From Kordia algicida (GTDB lineage Bacteria; Bacteroidota; Bacteroidia; Flavobacteriales; Flavobacteriaceae): a stretch of DNA of 64,000 nt. The translations under genes and the position numbers were made by a program. The notes under the pieces are model-generated. The model was not told the origin of the DNA and searched no databases. It was given only the letters and a program-made list of their open reading frames with translations. Shown here piece after piece: positions 51,241 to 60,064 of this stretch. Each line of letters begins with the position of its first letter. Positions within the stretch are counted from its first letter, which is position 1. Location: NCBI RefSeq assembly GCF_051013375.1, contig NZ_CP142125.1. One strand, 5' to 3'.

Positions 51241-52044
51241 ATGAACAATAATTATTTTAAAACCAATAAAGAAACTTGGAATAAAAAGGTGGCAATTCAT
51301 GCCAAAAGCGATATGTATGATATGGAAGCTTTTAAGAAAGGGAAATCGTCACTGATGAAATATGAACTGAATAGTTTATCAAACATTGAAGAAAAGTCGC
51401 TACTACATTTACAATGTCATTTTGGTCAAGATACGTTGAGTTTTGCCAGAATGGGCGTAAAAGCAACAGGAATTGACTTGTCTGATGAAGCCATAAAGTT
51501 AGCCAAATCGTTGAATGAAGAATTAAATTTAGATGCAAAATTTCACTGTTGTAATGTTTTTGACGTAAACGATCATGTTTTAGATACATTTGATATTGTG
51601 TTTACCAGTTACGGCGTAATTGGTTGGTTGCCCGATTTAACAACTTGGGCGCAAATTATTGCTTCACGATTAAAAGATGGCGGAACGTTTTATATGGTAG
51701 AATTTCATCCAATTGTTTGGATGTTTGATTATTTACAAACGCCACCAACATTACGATATGCATATAGCCAAGAAGAAGTGATTTATGAAGAATATGAAGG
51801 AACATATGCCGAAGATGGAGAAACCAAAATGATAAGTAAAGAATATGCTTGGAATCACGGTTTGGGCGATGTAATTAATGCACTAATTGGTGCAGGATTA
51901 ACCATTGAGTTTCTCACAGAACACGATGCATCACCCTACGATGTATTGCCTGATTTGATAAAAAATAAGGAAGGCTTATACCAAACAAAAGATAAGTTAT
52001 ATCCACTGATTTACGAATTGAAAGCCACAAAAAAACCTCGCTGA
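51241..52044 (+). CDS. SAM-dependent methyltransferase, class I
   Basis: A 267-residue soluble methyltransferase. Motif I is LLHLQCHFGQDTLSFARMG (a Gln-rich variant, HLQCHFGQDT), motif II the ATGIDLSDEAI strand, followed by FDIVFTSYGVIGWLPDL and RLKDGGTFYMVEFHP. The usual N-terminus NNYFKTNKETWNKKVAIH is as in small-molecule methyltransferases of Bacteroidota. The acceptor is unknown. Its stop codon TGA falls in the loop of the terminator hairpin (52029-52061), whose left arm encodes the last residues KKPR. Confidence 0.9.
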   Translation: MNNNYFKTNKETWNKKVAIHAKSDMYDMEAFKKGKSSLMKYELNSLSNIEEKSLLHLQCHFGQDTLSFARMGVKATGIDLSDEAIKLAKSLNEELNLDAKFHCCNVFDVNDHVLDTFDIVFTSYGVIGWLPDLTTWAQIIASRLKDGGTFYMVEFHPIVWMFDYLQTPPTLRYAYSQEEVIYEEYEGTYAEDGETKMISKEYAWNHGLGDVINALIGAGLTIEFLTEHDASPYDVLPDLIKNKEGLYQTKDKLYPLIYELKATKKPR

Positions 52045-52061
52045 GTAGCGAGGTTTTTTTT
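52029..52061 (+). terminator. Terminator that overlaps the methyltransferase stop codon
   Basis: AAAAAACCTCGCT (52030-52042) pairs with AGCGAGGTTTTTT (52047-52059) on a 4-base loop. The TGA stop is 52042-52044, inside the loop edge, so a ribosome finishing the gene would cover the hairpin. Confidence 0.88.
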
Positions 52062-52077
52062 GATATGTTTGATGGAA

Positions 52078-52857
52078 TTAAAACTTAGCAAAAAGCTTGT
52101 CCATTTTCTCTTTTTCTTCTTCAGCCAATGCTGGATCAACCAAAATACGTCCACTGTGTTCGTCTGTGATAATTTTCTTTCTAGAAGCAATTTCTACCTG
52201 AACTTGTGGTGGAATTGTAAAATACGAACCTCCAGAAGCACCTCTTTCAATTTTTACAACTGCCAAACCGTTACGTACATTTTTACGAATACGCTTGTAA
52301 GCTGCTAATAATCTGTCTTCGATAAGTTTCTCGAATTCTTCAGATTTTCCTAAAAGGAATTCTTCTTCTCTTTTCGTTTCTTCAAGAATATCATTCAATT
52401 CAGCTTTTTTATGCTTTAAATGTGATTCTCTTTCTTCCAAACGTTCTTTAGTTTGTGCAATAACAGCTTTTTTCTGCTCAATAGAAACCTTAAATTCTTT
52501 GATATGCTTTTCAGCCAATTGCATTTCTAACTCTTGGAATTCAACTTCTTTAGATAAAGCGTTGTATTCTCTGTTGTTTCGAACATTTTTTTGTTGTTCT
52601 GTATATTTCTTGATTAAGCTTTTTGCTTCTTCAATAATATTCTTTTTGCTTTTGATATTTTCGTCAATCTGATCTAGATCTCCGTGTAACTTTTCAAGTC
52701 TTGTATTTAATCCAGCTACTTCGTCTTCTAAATCTTCTACTTCTAATGGAAGTTCACCTCTTACATTCTTAATTTCGTCTACACGAGAGTCAATTAATTG
52801 TAAATCAAAAAGGGCGCGTAATTTTTCTTCGACCGTAACTTCTTTCTTCTTTGCCAT
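52078..52857 (-). CDS. COG1579-like coiled-coil protein with a degenerate zinc ribbon
   Basis: A 259-residue protein: a long antiparallel coiled coil (about 25-185), then a C-terminal domain that matches the C4-type zinc ribbon of the family (DUF164). In the family this domain reads CxxC...CxxC around IPPQ and GRIL. Here the four positions are Ser208, Ser211 (GASGGSYFTIPPQ), Asp232 and Ser235 (ITDEHSGRIL), and the whole protein has no cysteine. The ribbon therefore cannot bind zinc, though the rest of the domain is well kept. It lies 2 bases after the Nif3 gene. Function: possibly nucleic acid binding or surface assembly; not known. Confidence 0.88.
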   Translation of the reverse strand: MAKKKEVTVEEKLRALFDLQLIDSRVDEIKNVRGELPLEVEDLEDEVAGLNTRLEKLHGDLDQIDENIKSKKNIIEEAKSLIKKYTEQQKNVRNNREYNALSKEVEFQELEMQLAEKHIKEFKVSIEQKKAVIAQTKERLEERESHLKHKKAELNDILEETKREEEFLLGKSEEFEKLIEDRLLAAYKRIRKNVRNGLAVVKIERGASGGSYFTIPPQVQVEIASRKKIITDEHSGRILVDPALAEEEKEKMDKLFAKF

Positions 52858-52859
52858 AT

Positions 52860-53954
52860 TTATGAATACTTGATTGGATTTGTATTTTCTGCTGATAAAA
52901 TGAACGCAAAATTAGGAATTTTTTTCGTAAGATACTCAAATAAAAGAATTTTTGTATACTGTTCACTCTCATAATGTCCAATATCAGCTAAAATTATTTG
53001 ATTTTCTGCCTGATAAAAATCGTGGTATTTCAGGTCTGCCGTGACATACGCATCTGCGCCCGCACGTTTTGCAGCACTAATCGCAAAACTTCCACTTCCA
53101 CCCAAAACAGCTACTTTTTGAATCATTTTTCCCGATAAAGCCGAATGTCTTACTACAGGAACCTTCATTTTTGTCTTTAAAAGCGTCATAAAATGCATTT
53201 CGTTGATCGGTTGTTTAAACGAACCTACCATGCCCATTCCAATATGCTGATTGGTATTTTCTAAGGTTGTAATTTCGTAAGCGACTTCTTCATAGGGATG
53301 ATTTTGATGAAGTGTTCGGATAATTTTTCCTTCCAAATGTTTGGCAAATGTAATTCCTATCTGAATTTCATTTTCATAATGTGTCTTGCCTTTTTCTCCC
53401 ACAGTAGGATTGGAAGCTTCATTTCCTTGAAAACTACCAATACCTTCTGTATTAAAACTGCAATTACTGTAGTTGCCAATATTTCCTGCATCAACGGCAA
53501 ACAATGCTTCTCGAAGTTTTTCAGCATCTTTTTTAGGAACAAATGTCACTAATTTTTTAATGGTTCCTTTTTGCGGAATTAATATTGATTTATTGGTCAA
53601 ACCTAATTCATCACAAATACGATCGCTTACACCATTCCAAGAATTATCTAGTGCAGTGTGCATGGCGTAAATGGCAATATCATGTTTGATGGCTTTTAGA
53701 ACGACACGTTCTACATAGGTTTTTCCTGTAATTTTTTTGAGTCCAGAAAATATAATGGGATGAAAACTTACAATCATATTGCATTTTTTTTCAATAGCTT
53801 CATCCACCACATTTTCGAGTGTATCTAACGAAATTAACACACCAGAAACTTTTTGTGTGTGATCGCCAACCAACAAACCAACATTATCAAAATCTTCGGC
53901 GTAGGCGAGCGGGCATAATTCTTCTATGTGCGAAATAATATCTTGAACAATCAT
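52860..53954 (-). CDS. Nif3-like dinuclear metal centre protein
   Basis: A 364-residue member of the Nif3/YqfO/GTP cyclohydrolase I type 2 family, with the usual inserted domain (about 130-240, CutA-like) that forms the hexamer's lid. Metal-binding residues are in FHPIIFSG (near 65), HTALDN (near 99) and the C-terminal GHYESE. The reaction is not settled for most members. It is followed by the zinc-ribbon-like gene after 2 bases, a pairing common in Bacteroidota. Confidence 0.93.
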   Translation of the reverse strand: MIVQDIISHIEELCPLAYAEDFDNVGLLVGDHTQKVSGVLISLDTLENVVDEAIEKKCNMIVSFHPIIFSGLKKITGKTYVERVVLKAIKHDIAIYAMHTALDNSWNGVSDRICDELGLTNKSILIPQKGTIKKLVTFVPKKDAEKLREALFAVDAGNIGNYSNCSFNTEGIGSFQGNEASNPTVGEKGKTHYENEIQIGITFAKHLEGKIIRTLHQNHPYEEVAYEITTLENTNQHIGMGMVGSFKQPINEMHFMTLLKTKMKVPVVRHSALSGKMIQKVAVLGGSGSFAISAAKRAGADAYVTADLKYHDFYQAENQIILADIGHYESEQYTKILLFEYLTKKIPNFAFILSAENTNPIKYS

Positions 53955-54128
53955 CTTCTTTAGCTTTTTTCAAATATAAAAATTCGTCATAAATAACTGT
54001 GCTCAAAAAAACAAAAGGTAGCTTATTTAGAACGCTTACGAATTCATTTTGACGCTTATACATTATTTATACTGTTTTGTAAATAGATGACTTACATTTA
54101 AAAGACATAACTAAAATCATACGATATA

Positions 54129-54560
54129 ATGAAAATGAATCTGACTTTATTTTTGCTGTTTTTCACTACTTTTTCTTTGTTAGCGCAGTCGCGAAGCGGA
54201 ATTATTCCGATTGATGACGATCGTTTGTTTAAAGTATTGTTAGAAATTAACGAAAACAATGTGCTTTCGCGAAGCAACGAATATTTTAGAATGCAAGCTG
54301 TTAAAGTAGCAAGTGACGAACGTGCTAGTGATGATGAAGATATTCAGGCGTTTAAAAGCTTTTATTACATAGTAATTGCTGATTTTGAAGAATCTCCGCA
54401 AGGAAAGCTATATCAAACTAAAAACTTGATTTCGCCACAAATTTCGGTATTTCCTGATAGTTATCGTTTTTTTAAAATCTTAATCACACATGGCAAGCGA
54501 CAAGAAAAACAATTGGTTTTGTTTGCTTCAAATGAGAAATTGTATGTGAAAAAGGAGTGA
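54129..54560 (+). CDS. Exported protein of unknown function
   Basis: A 143-residue protein with a signal peptide (MKMNLTLFLLFFTTFSLLAQ) and a mature part of mixed alpha/beta nature with no motif I know. Residues such as RSGIIPIDDDRLFKVLLEINENNVLSRSNEYF and VFPDSYRFFKILITHGKRQEKQ are seen; there is no cysteine. Its stop is directly followed by the stop of the convergent HEPN-like gene, with no terminator between. Confidence 0.75.
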   Translation: MKMNLTLFLLFFTTFSLLAQSRSGIIPIDDDRLFKVLLEINENNVLSRSNEYFRMQAVKVASDERASDDEDIQAFKSFYYIVIADFEESPQGKLYQTKNLISPQISVFPDSYRFFKILITHGKRQEKQLVLFASNEKLYVKKE

Positions 54561-55232
54561 TTATAGATTATAAAATGGATTTGATCTGTCTTCTCCAAAT
54601 TTCAACATTAAATTAGTTATCATGTCGTTTGCCCAGTTAGCTATTTTGACTTTTTGTATTGTGTAAACAAAGCCTTCCATTCTGAATTGAGCTTGTATGT
54701 CAATTAATTTTCTTCTTTCAAGAAAAGAAATTATTTTATCAGCATCTTTATCTCTTAGTATTTTCGTTGTTTTAGATAATTTTCTCATCTCTTTTTTTTC
54801 AATATGACTTGTATTTATAGAAACTTTGATATCTTTTTTTGATTCTAAATCTTTCCACTCAAACAATTCTAACCTTGAATGTGTAATTAAATTTCTAAGT
54901 TTTATAAAATGATTATAGTCATCATACAGTTTACTTGTTTTGTCAAAATTTTCATCGTTTAATATGTTGTAGAAAACAAAAGGCCTATCTATCATTTTTG
55001 GACGTTCGGGATAAGAATTAGAGTATTTATTTTTGAAATTATCATTATTAATAATTTGACTTTCAATATTAGTCAGAAAACATTCAAAAGCAGAATAAAG
55101 AGTTAGAATAGAAGGTATGACTAAACATTCAGCGGTTTCACTATTTTTATTCATTAGAATAATAAGTTTATCTACTGATTTGAATAATGGGAAGTGTTGG
55201 GGAAAAGAAGTATCAATATTAGGACCGTACAT
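54561..55232 (-). CDS. HEPN-like domain protein
   Basis: A 223-residue all-alpha protein. The motif Arg113 to His118 (LRNLITHSR) is the R-x4-H signature of HEPN ribonucleases, preceded by two long helices (about 30-60 and 85-112), as in that fold. The neighbourhood is poorer in G+C than the rest (many AAA, ATT and TTA codons), which may point to transfer. HEPN proteins often act as toxins in antitoxin pairs or in defence systems, but no partner gene is next to it; others are tRNA or rRNA cutters acting alone. The call rests on the motif and helical content only. Confidence 0.65.
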   Translation of the reverse strand: MYGPNIDTSFPQHFPLFKSVDKLIILMNKNSETAECLVIPSILTLYSAFECFLTNIESQIINNDNFKNKYSNSYPERPKMIDRPFVFYNILNDENFDKTSKLYDDYNHFIKLRNLITHSRLELFEWKDLESKKDIKVSINTSHIEKKEMRKLSKTTKILRDKDADKIISFLERRKLIDIQAQFRMEGFVYTIQKVKIANWANDMITNLMLKFGEDRSNPFYNL

Positions 55233-55433
55233 TTATTATTTGTTTAAAAGAAATAAAGATTTAATAGCGTTTATTATGATTTAGATTAATAATATTTCAT
55301 GAGAGATAAATATTATGCTTTCATAAAAAAACTATTTACATTTTAAGTATATCGTAAACTTAAGTAAATAACTTGACATGAAAAATGAATATTACATTTT
55401 CATTTCTAGCTTAAAAAAGTATATTTTCGCTTT

Positions 55434-56447
55434 ATGCGACGACTTCGATTGATTTTATTGCCTTTTGCTTTGCTTTACGGAGCTATTGTTTTTGTGCGCA
55501 ATTGGTTGTTTGATAATGGCTATTTGAAATCGACTTCATACGATTTTCCAGTAATTTGTGTTGGGAATTTAAGTGTTGGTGGCACAGGAAAGTCTCCAAT
55601 GATTGAATATTTGATTCGCTTGCTGAAAGATAACTACAAAGTCGCGACGTTAAGCAGAGGTTATAAACGAAAGACGACAGGTTTTTTGTTGGCGAATGAA
55701 ACTACCACAGCTTCCGATATTGGTGACGAACCATTGCAGTTTTACAGTAAATTTAAAAATGAAATTCAGGTAGCTGTTGAAGCTGAACGTACCGCAGGAA
55801 TTGAAGCTTTGCAAAATTTGGAAAATTCTCCAGAAGTTATTCTGTTGGATGATGCTTTTCAACACCGAAAAGTTAAAGCAGGATTTCAAATATTATTGAC
55901 ACCTTTCTACGATTTGTATGCAAATGATTTTATGTTGCCCGCAGGAAATTTGCGTGAACCAATTTCAGGAGCCAAACGCGCAGATGTAATTGTTGTTACA
56001 AAATGTCCAAAAGAAGTTTCCGTAGAAGAACGAGCACGAATTACAAAAAAACTACGTCCAAGAACATATCAAACGGTATTTTTTACGACGATTGCGTATG
56101 CAGAAAAAATTCAGAGCGCAACAGATGAAATCTTATTGTCTTCTTTGAAGGATTCCGAATTTGTACTCATTACAGGAATTGCCAATCCGAAACCATTGTT
56201 GCAACACTTAAACGATCAACAGTTGCAGTATTCGCATTTAAAATATGCCGATCATTATGATTTCAGCGAAAGCGATATTCAAATTATCAGACAGAAAGCA
56301 GGAAACAAGGGTATTTTAACAACCGAGAAGGATTTTATGCGTTTGCAAGGAAGTTTGGAAAATTTGTATTATTTGCCGATTGAAGTTGCTTTTTTAGCGG
56401 AAGAAGTGAAGTTTCAAAAGAAGATTCAGGAGTTTGTTGATTTTTGA
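55434..56447 (+). CDS. lpxK: Tetraacyldisaccharide 4'-kinase (lipid A synthesis)
   Basis: Phosphorylates the 4' position of the lipid A disaccharide at the inner membrane. The 337 residues include an N-terminal membrane anchor (about 5-25) and the Walker A loop CVGNLSVGGTGKSP (42-55), then the LDDAFQHRKV motif and TTEKDFMRL in the C-terminal half. All are as expected for LpxK. It stands alone, separated from the CHAT gene by a palindromic repeat. Confidence 0.95.
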   Translation: MRRLRLILLPFALLYGAIVFVRNWLFDNGYLKSTSYDFPVICVGNLSVGGTGKSPMIEYLIRLLKDNYKVATLSRGYKRKTTGFLLANETTTASDIGDEPLQFYSKFKNEIQVAVEAERTAGIEALQNLENSPEVILLDDAFQHRKVKAGFQILLTPFYDLYANDFMLPAGNLREPISGAKRADVIVVTKCPKEVSVEERARITKKLRPRTYQTVFFTTIAYAEKIQSATDEILLSSLKDSEFVLITGIANPKPLLQHLNDQQLQYSHLKYADHYDFSESDIQIIRQKAGNKGILTTEKDFMRLQGSLENLYYLPIEVAFLAEEVKFQKKIQEFVDF

Positions 56448-56456
56448 AATTTGATT

Positions 56457-56543
56457 CGTCATAACGAGGAGTTTGCGACGAAGTTATCTGCTTCTAGATA
56501 AACAGATTGCTTCACGTTTTTTTCAAAACGCTCGCAAAGACGA
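56457..56543. repeat. Imperfect palindromic intergenic element (87 bp)
   Basis: The left arm begins TCGTCATAACGAGGAGTTTG and ends GAAGTTATCTG; the right arm begins CAGATTGCTTC and ends CGCTCGCAAAGACGA. Each is roughly the reverse complement of the other, around a CTTCTAGATAAA centre. It resembles the GTCATTGCGAG/GAAGCAATCTG elements seen in many Bacteroidota intergenic regions. It could act as a terminator between lpxK and the CHAT gene. Confidence 0.75.
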
Positions 56544-56568
56544 TTCTTTAAAATTATATTTTAATTAT

Positions 56569-59376
56569 TTAACTCACTCTTTTCCTATAGAAAACGACTC
56601 CGATAACCAACAAAAAACCAATTCCTAAAAGATACCAAATGATACTTGATGTAGGTTGCGAAATGGCAGTTTCGTCTCCGTATAATACAAAACCTGTCCA
56701 ATAGAAAGGTTGTTCTAGTTTTGTGCCTTTGTGTTTGTTGAGATACTCAATTTTTGCTTTTTTGAGCGCTACTGATTTGGTGTTTCCTGCTTTGAGATAG
56801 CCGTAAAAACTTCCCATGATTTCACTGGTAGATTGATCGGGCACTTCCCACAAACTCACAACTGTGGCTGGAACACCTGAGAAGGTAAACGCACGCTGAA
56901 AGGATTCTAGATTTCTTCCTGCGCTTTCTTTTCCCAAACCTGTATTGCAAGCACTTAAAACGGCCAAATCAGCTTTTAGGTTGAGCGCGTACAGTTCTTC
57001 TAGATATAAATCGTCTTCTTCAACGTTATTTTTATTGAATAGCAAGCGACTTAGTCCTGGTTCTTTGTCGTTGATTTCGGCATGCATTGCCAAGTGCAAG
57101 ATTTCAGCTTTTGGAGCAGTTGCTATGAATTGTTTTTTGGAAACATTTTTTCCTGTGTACACTTTAGAGAGAAATAAATCGCTAATGATTTCAGCTTCTT
57201 TTTTAGCACCAGAAAGCTCTGAAGTATTGTTTCTAGTAACAATTGCCGAGTTATTGTTTGGGATTTCGTCATAATTCGGCGCATATATGGCTAATGTTCC
57301 TGTGGTTGGTAAGTGTTCTAAAGCTTCTAGATGTATAAATTTGAGGTTGGAAGTGTAGCGAATGTCGTAGTTTTTTGTTAAAAATTGTGCTTTTTTTTGT
57401 AGAATTTCAAACGGAATTCGGTACAATTCTCCATCAGGATTAACAATGATTTTTTTAATGTTTTGGTCAATCTCAGGCAATAATTTGTTGCCCAAAAGTA
57501 TGGCATTATTAGCATTGTAGGTTCTGTTTTTAATACTGTTTACTACATTTTCTACCAAGTCAATTTCTTCTATAGTCCACGGGCGAAGTTCCCAATCTAC
57601 GGAAGTGTTTGTAATAGAAAAGATGGCAATTTTTTTGTCGAAAATGAGGTATTTTAATGCTAATTCGTCATTCGAAAGCTTTTTTTGCAATGTGCTCAAT
57701 TCAAACTTTTTACTACTGAGTAATGCTAAGTTTGGAAATTTTTTGTTGGTAACTGCAATATGATTGTCAATAAGTTCTTGAACAGAATCTTTGTTTTTGA
57801 TGTTGTTGTTTCTTTTCGCTGTAGCAAGTAATGAACGGAGTTTTAAATGTCTGAAATTTAACGAATCAAGTTCAGGAAGTTTATTGGTATATCTGTTTTG
57901 ATAGAAACGTTGCCATGTCATTTGATTCATCATGGTTTCTGTCTGACTAAGCAATGTTGCCACGGAAATAGTTGCATCATCACTTTTTGTCGTTAATAAT
58001 CCATAGAGAATTTTACGCAATTCGCGATTCTGTTGCAGATTGAATTTTGTACGCGCATAACTATTTTCAAATTGTACAAACGCCAAATGATAGAGTTTGG
58101 AAACCTTTTTTTGTACAATCGTATCTTTTGGGTAGAATGCTGCTAGTTTTTCAGCAACACGCCTGATTAATTTTGATTCGCCAAACACTTTACTCGGCTT
58201 AAAATTACTGTAATCATTTGCCAATTTTGTAGTGTCGGAATGTATTTTTTCAATTACCTTATGAAATACGGCTACTGCACTGTCTTTTTGTTGAAGTTTC
58301 GCTTTGATAAGTCCTTTTTGAGCTAAGAAGAATGATTTTCTTTTGTCATTTGCAGTCATTTTGTTTAGCAAATGATTGATTAAACTGTCTGCTTTTGTAA
58401 GCTCGTTGGCTAATGTGAGCGCTTTGCATTTGTTGTATTTAAACATAAAAGGATCGCCAGGATAGTCTTTGTTTTCAATCAGATCAATAGATTTATCCAA
58501 ATAGTAGGAGCCAAGTTGTACATCTTTTTTTGTGGTGAGTGAATCGTGTTTGCGACTCACGTACCAATCGCCTACGTGATTCATGGCTGTACTGTAGTAA
58601 ATGCGTTCGTGTTTGTTAAATGTTGGCAATGCTTGGAGCTCGTGGAGTTTTTTTACCACTTTTGTCAACGCCAAACTGTCTTCTGAGCTTTTTGCGTGTT
58701 TGTAATATACGTAGATTTCTCGGTATGCTAAGACAATTTCGTAGTTGTCCAATCGTTTTTTATCGAGATATTTTTTGTTGTTCTGATAGGTTTTTTTTGC
58801 CAAGCGAATGTAACGTTTTGCATCTGCTGCATTTCCATGATAAGCTGCTGCACTTGATAGAAATACATACGCATCTACCAAATAATCTAAGTTATCATCA
58901 TAATCTTTAGATAAATAATCGATGGCAGTTTTCATCGTATTTTTAGCACGTTTTGCAAAGTTGAGACTCGATTCGGCATACGCGCGTTTGTAATATAAAA
59001 CACCTTTGATGTGGTTGCCTCTTGGGCTGGTTGCTTTCCCGCAAAATAACATTCCTTTGTTGGTGCTTTGAATACTTTTTAGGAGTTTTCCAGTATTATA
59101 ATATCCTTCAAACTGATTGTAATATAAATCGGCAACATCCAAGCTGTCTTTTTCTGTTTTTGGCTGAACGTTTTTTAAGTGTTTTTCTAAGAAAGCTAAT
59201 AATGTATCGTATTGTTTCGTGTTGTTTAATGCATTCGATTTTCCCCATAAATACCCTATTTTAGGTGTAGCAACTGTATCCTGCTCTTTTTCTTGTTGAA
59301 AATGAAAATTTATTGCTTGAGCGTTTGTATAAAATAACAATACGCACAGTGTAAAACATATGCGTATTGTTGTCAT
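56569..59376 (-). CDS. Exported TPR-CHAT caspase-like protein with C-terminal membrane anchor
   Basis: A 935-residue protein. A signal peptide (1-21, ending TNAQA) is followed by an alpha-helical TPR-like region (about 30-640), a CHAT domain (about 650-900) and a membrane helix (about 908-926, IIWYLLGIGFLLVIGVVF) with a short basic tail. The CHAT dyad is intact: His765 in HLAMHAEIND and Cys810 in LSACNTGLG; FSGVPATVVSLWEVPD and FYGYL follow as usual. CHAT is a caspase-like cysteine protease. The topology places protease and repeats in the periplasm, tethered to the inner membrane. The start is ATG 59376; a TTG 24 bases upstream is less likely. The neighbours are secreted proteins; the divergent sigma factor gene follows that run. 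Confidence 0.88.
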   Translation of the reverse strand: MTTIRICFTLCVLLFYTNAQAINFHFQQEKEQDTVATPKIGYLWGKSNALNNTKQYDTLLAFLEKHLKNVQPKTEKDSLDVADLYYNQFEGYYNTGKLLKSIQSTNKGMLFCGKATSPRGNHIKGVLYYKRAYAESSLNFAKRAKNTMKTAIDYLSKDYDDNLDYLVDAYVFLSSAAAYHGNAADAKRYIRLAKKTYQNNKKYLDKKRLDNYEIVLAYREIYVYYKHAKSSEDSLALTKVVKKLHELQALPTFNKHERIYYSTAMNHVGDWYVSRKHDSLTTKKDVQLGSYYLDKSIDLIENKDYPGDPFMFKYNKCKALTLANELTKADSLINHLLNKMTANDKRKSFFLAQKGLIKAKLQQKDSAVAVFHKVIEKIHSDTTKLANDYSNFKPSKVFGESKLIRRVAEKLAAFYPKDTIVQKKVSKLYHLAFVQFENSYARTKFNLQQNRELRKILYGLLTTKSDDATISVATLLSQTETMMNQMTWQRFYQNRYTNKLPELDSLNFRHLKLRSLLATAKRNNNIKNKDSVQELIDNHIAVTNKKFPNLALLSSKKFELSTLQKKLSNDELALKYLIFDKKIAIFSITNTSVDWELRPWTIEEIDLVENVVNSIKNRTYNANNAILLGNKLLPEIDQNIKKIIVNPDGELYRIPFEILQKKAQFLTKNYDIRYTSNLKFIHLEALEHLPTTGTLAIYAPNYDEIPNNNSAIVTRNNTSELSGAKKEAEIISDLFLSKVYTGKNVSKKQFIATAPKAEILHLAMHAEINDKEPGLSRLLFNKNNVEEDDLYLEELYALNLKADLAVLSACNTGLGKESAGRNLESFQRAFTFSGVPATVVSLWEVPDQSTSEIMGSFYGYLKAGNTKSVALKKAKIEYLNKHKGTKLEQPFYWTGFVLYGDETAISQPTSSIIWYLLGIGFLLVIGVVFYRKRVS

Positions 59377-59469
59377 TGTATATGGTTTGGGTGTTGTCAA
59401 TTTTGATGGTTAGATTAAGTTTCTGTTTGATTCGCTTCGCTCAATTCAAGGATTTAAAAATACAATTTT

Positions 59470-60057
59470 TTAGAATAGTCCTGAGTTGTTGGCAATTTTT
59501 ATTGCGATGTCTTTATAATCACGTTTTTTAGCAATTTCCTCTTTGTTAAACGGCGCTCCTGGAACAGTAATGGTAATAGAATAACCTTCTAGTTTTATGC
59601 TGAGTTCGCGCTTTTTTCCAATCCAAACGGCAGCTTTTCCCAAACCGCCAATATATTCAGAAGATTTGGACATTTTTTTCTTAAATTCCCATGCTTCTTT
59701 CCAATCTTGACCTTCTAAAAAGTTGTCTTTTAGCGCAAAAATACTTCCGCTTAAATAATTGAATTCGCCTTCGCCAACATACACCAAGAAGCGACAGTTT
59801 TTACTTTGAAATGTTTTTCCGTCGTCCACCAATACTTTTGAAGCATCAGGATAAAGTTTTTTTATTTGGTCAATATGAATGTATTCACACAGATTTTTTG
59901 AAAGTGCCGAGAATGCTACTTTGTTTCCAGAAAATTTGGTGTTTACAAAATCAGTATCTCCTAATTCTTGTCCGACAATTGTTCCTTTATCCCCAAAACA
60001 GGAAGTCAGTAGTATTGATAGAAAAGTAAATAGCGCAATACGTTGTATTGTTTTCAT
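59470..60057 (-). CDS. Lipoprotein of unknown function
   Basis: A 195-residue protein with a lipobox LLTSC (Cys20). The mature part has two cysteines (NLCEYI and KNCRFL) that may pair, and a beta-rich end (KRELSIKLEGYSITITVPGAP). I do not recognise a family. It lies 7 bases after the LRR gene and 93 bases before the CHAT gene, all on the minus strand, so it is probably expressed together with them. Confidence 0.75.
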   Translation of the reverse strand: MKTIQRIALFTFLSILLTSCFGDKGTIVGQELGDTDFVNTKFSGNKVAFSALSKNLCEYIHIDQIKKLYPDASKVLVDDGKTFQSKNCRFLVYVGEGEFNYLSGSIFALKDNFLEGQDWKEAWEFKKKMSKSSEYIGGLGKAAVWIGKKRELSIKLEGYSITITVPGAPFNKEEIAKKRDYKDIAIKIANNSGLF

Positions 60058-60064
60058 AGTGTGA

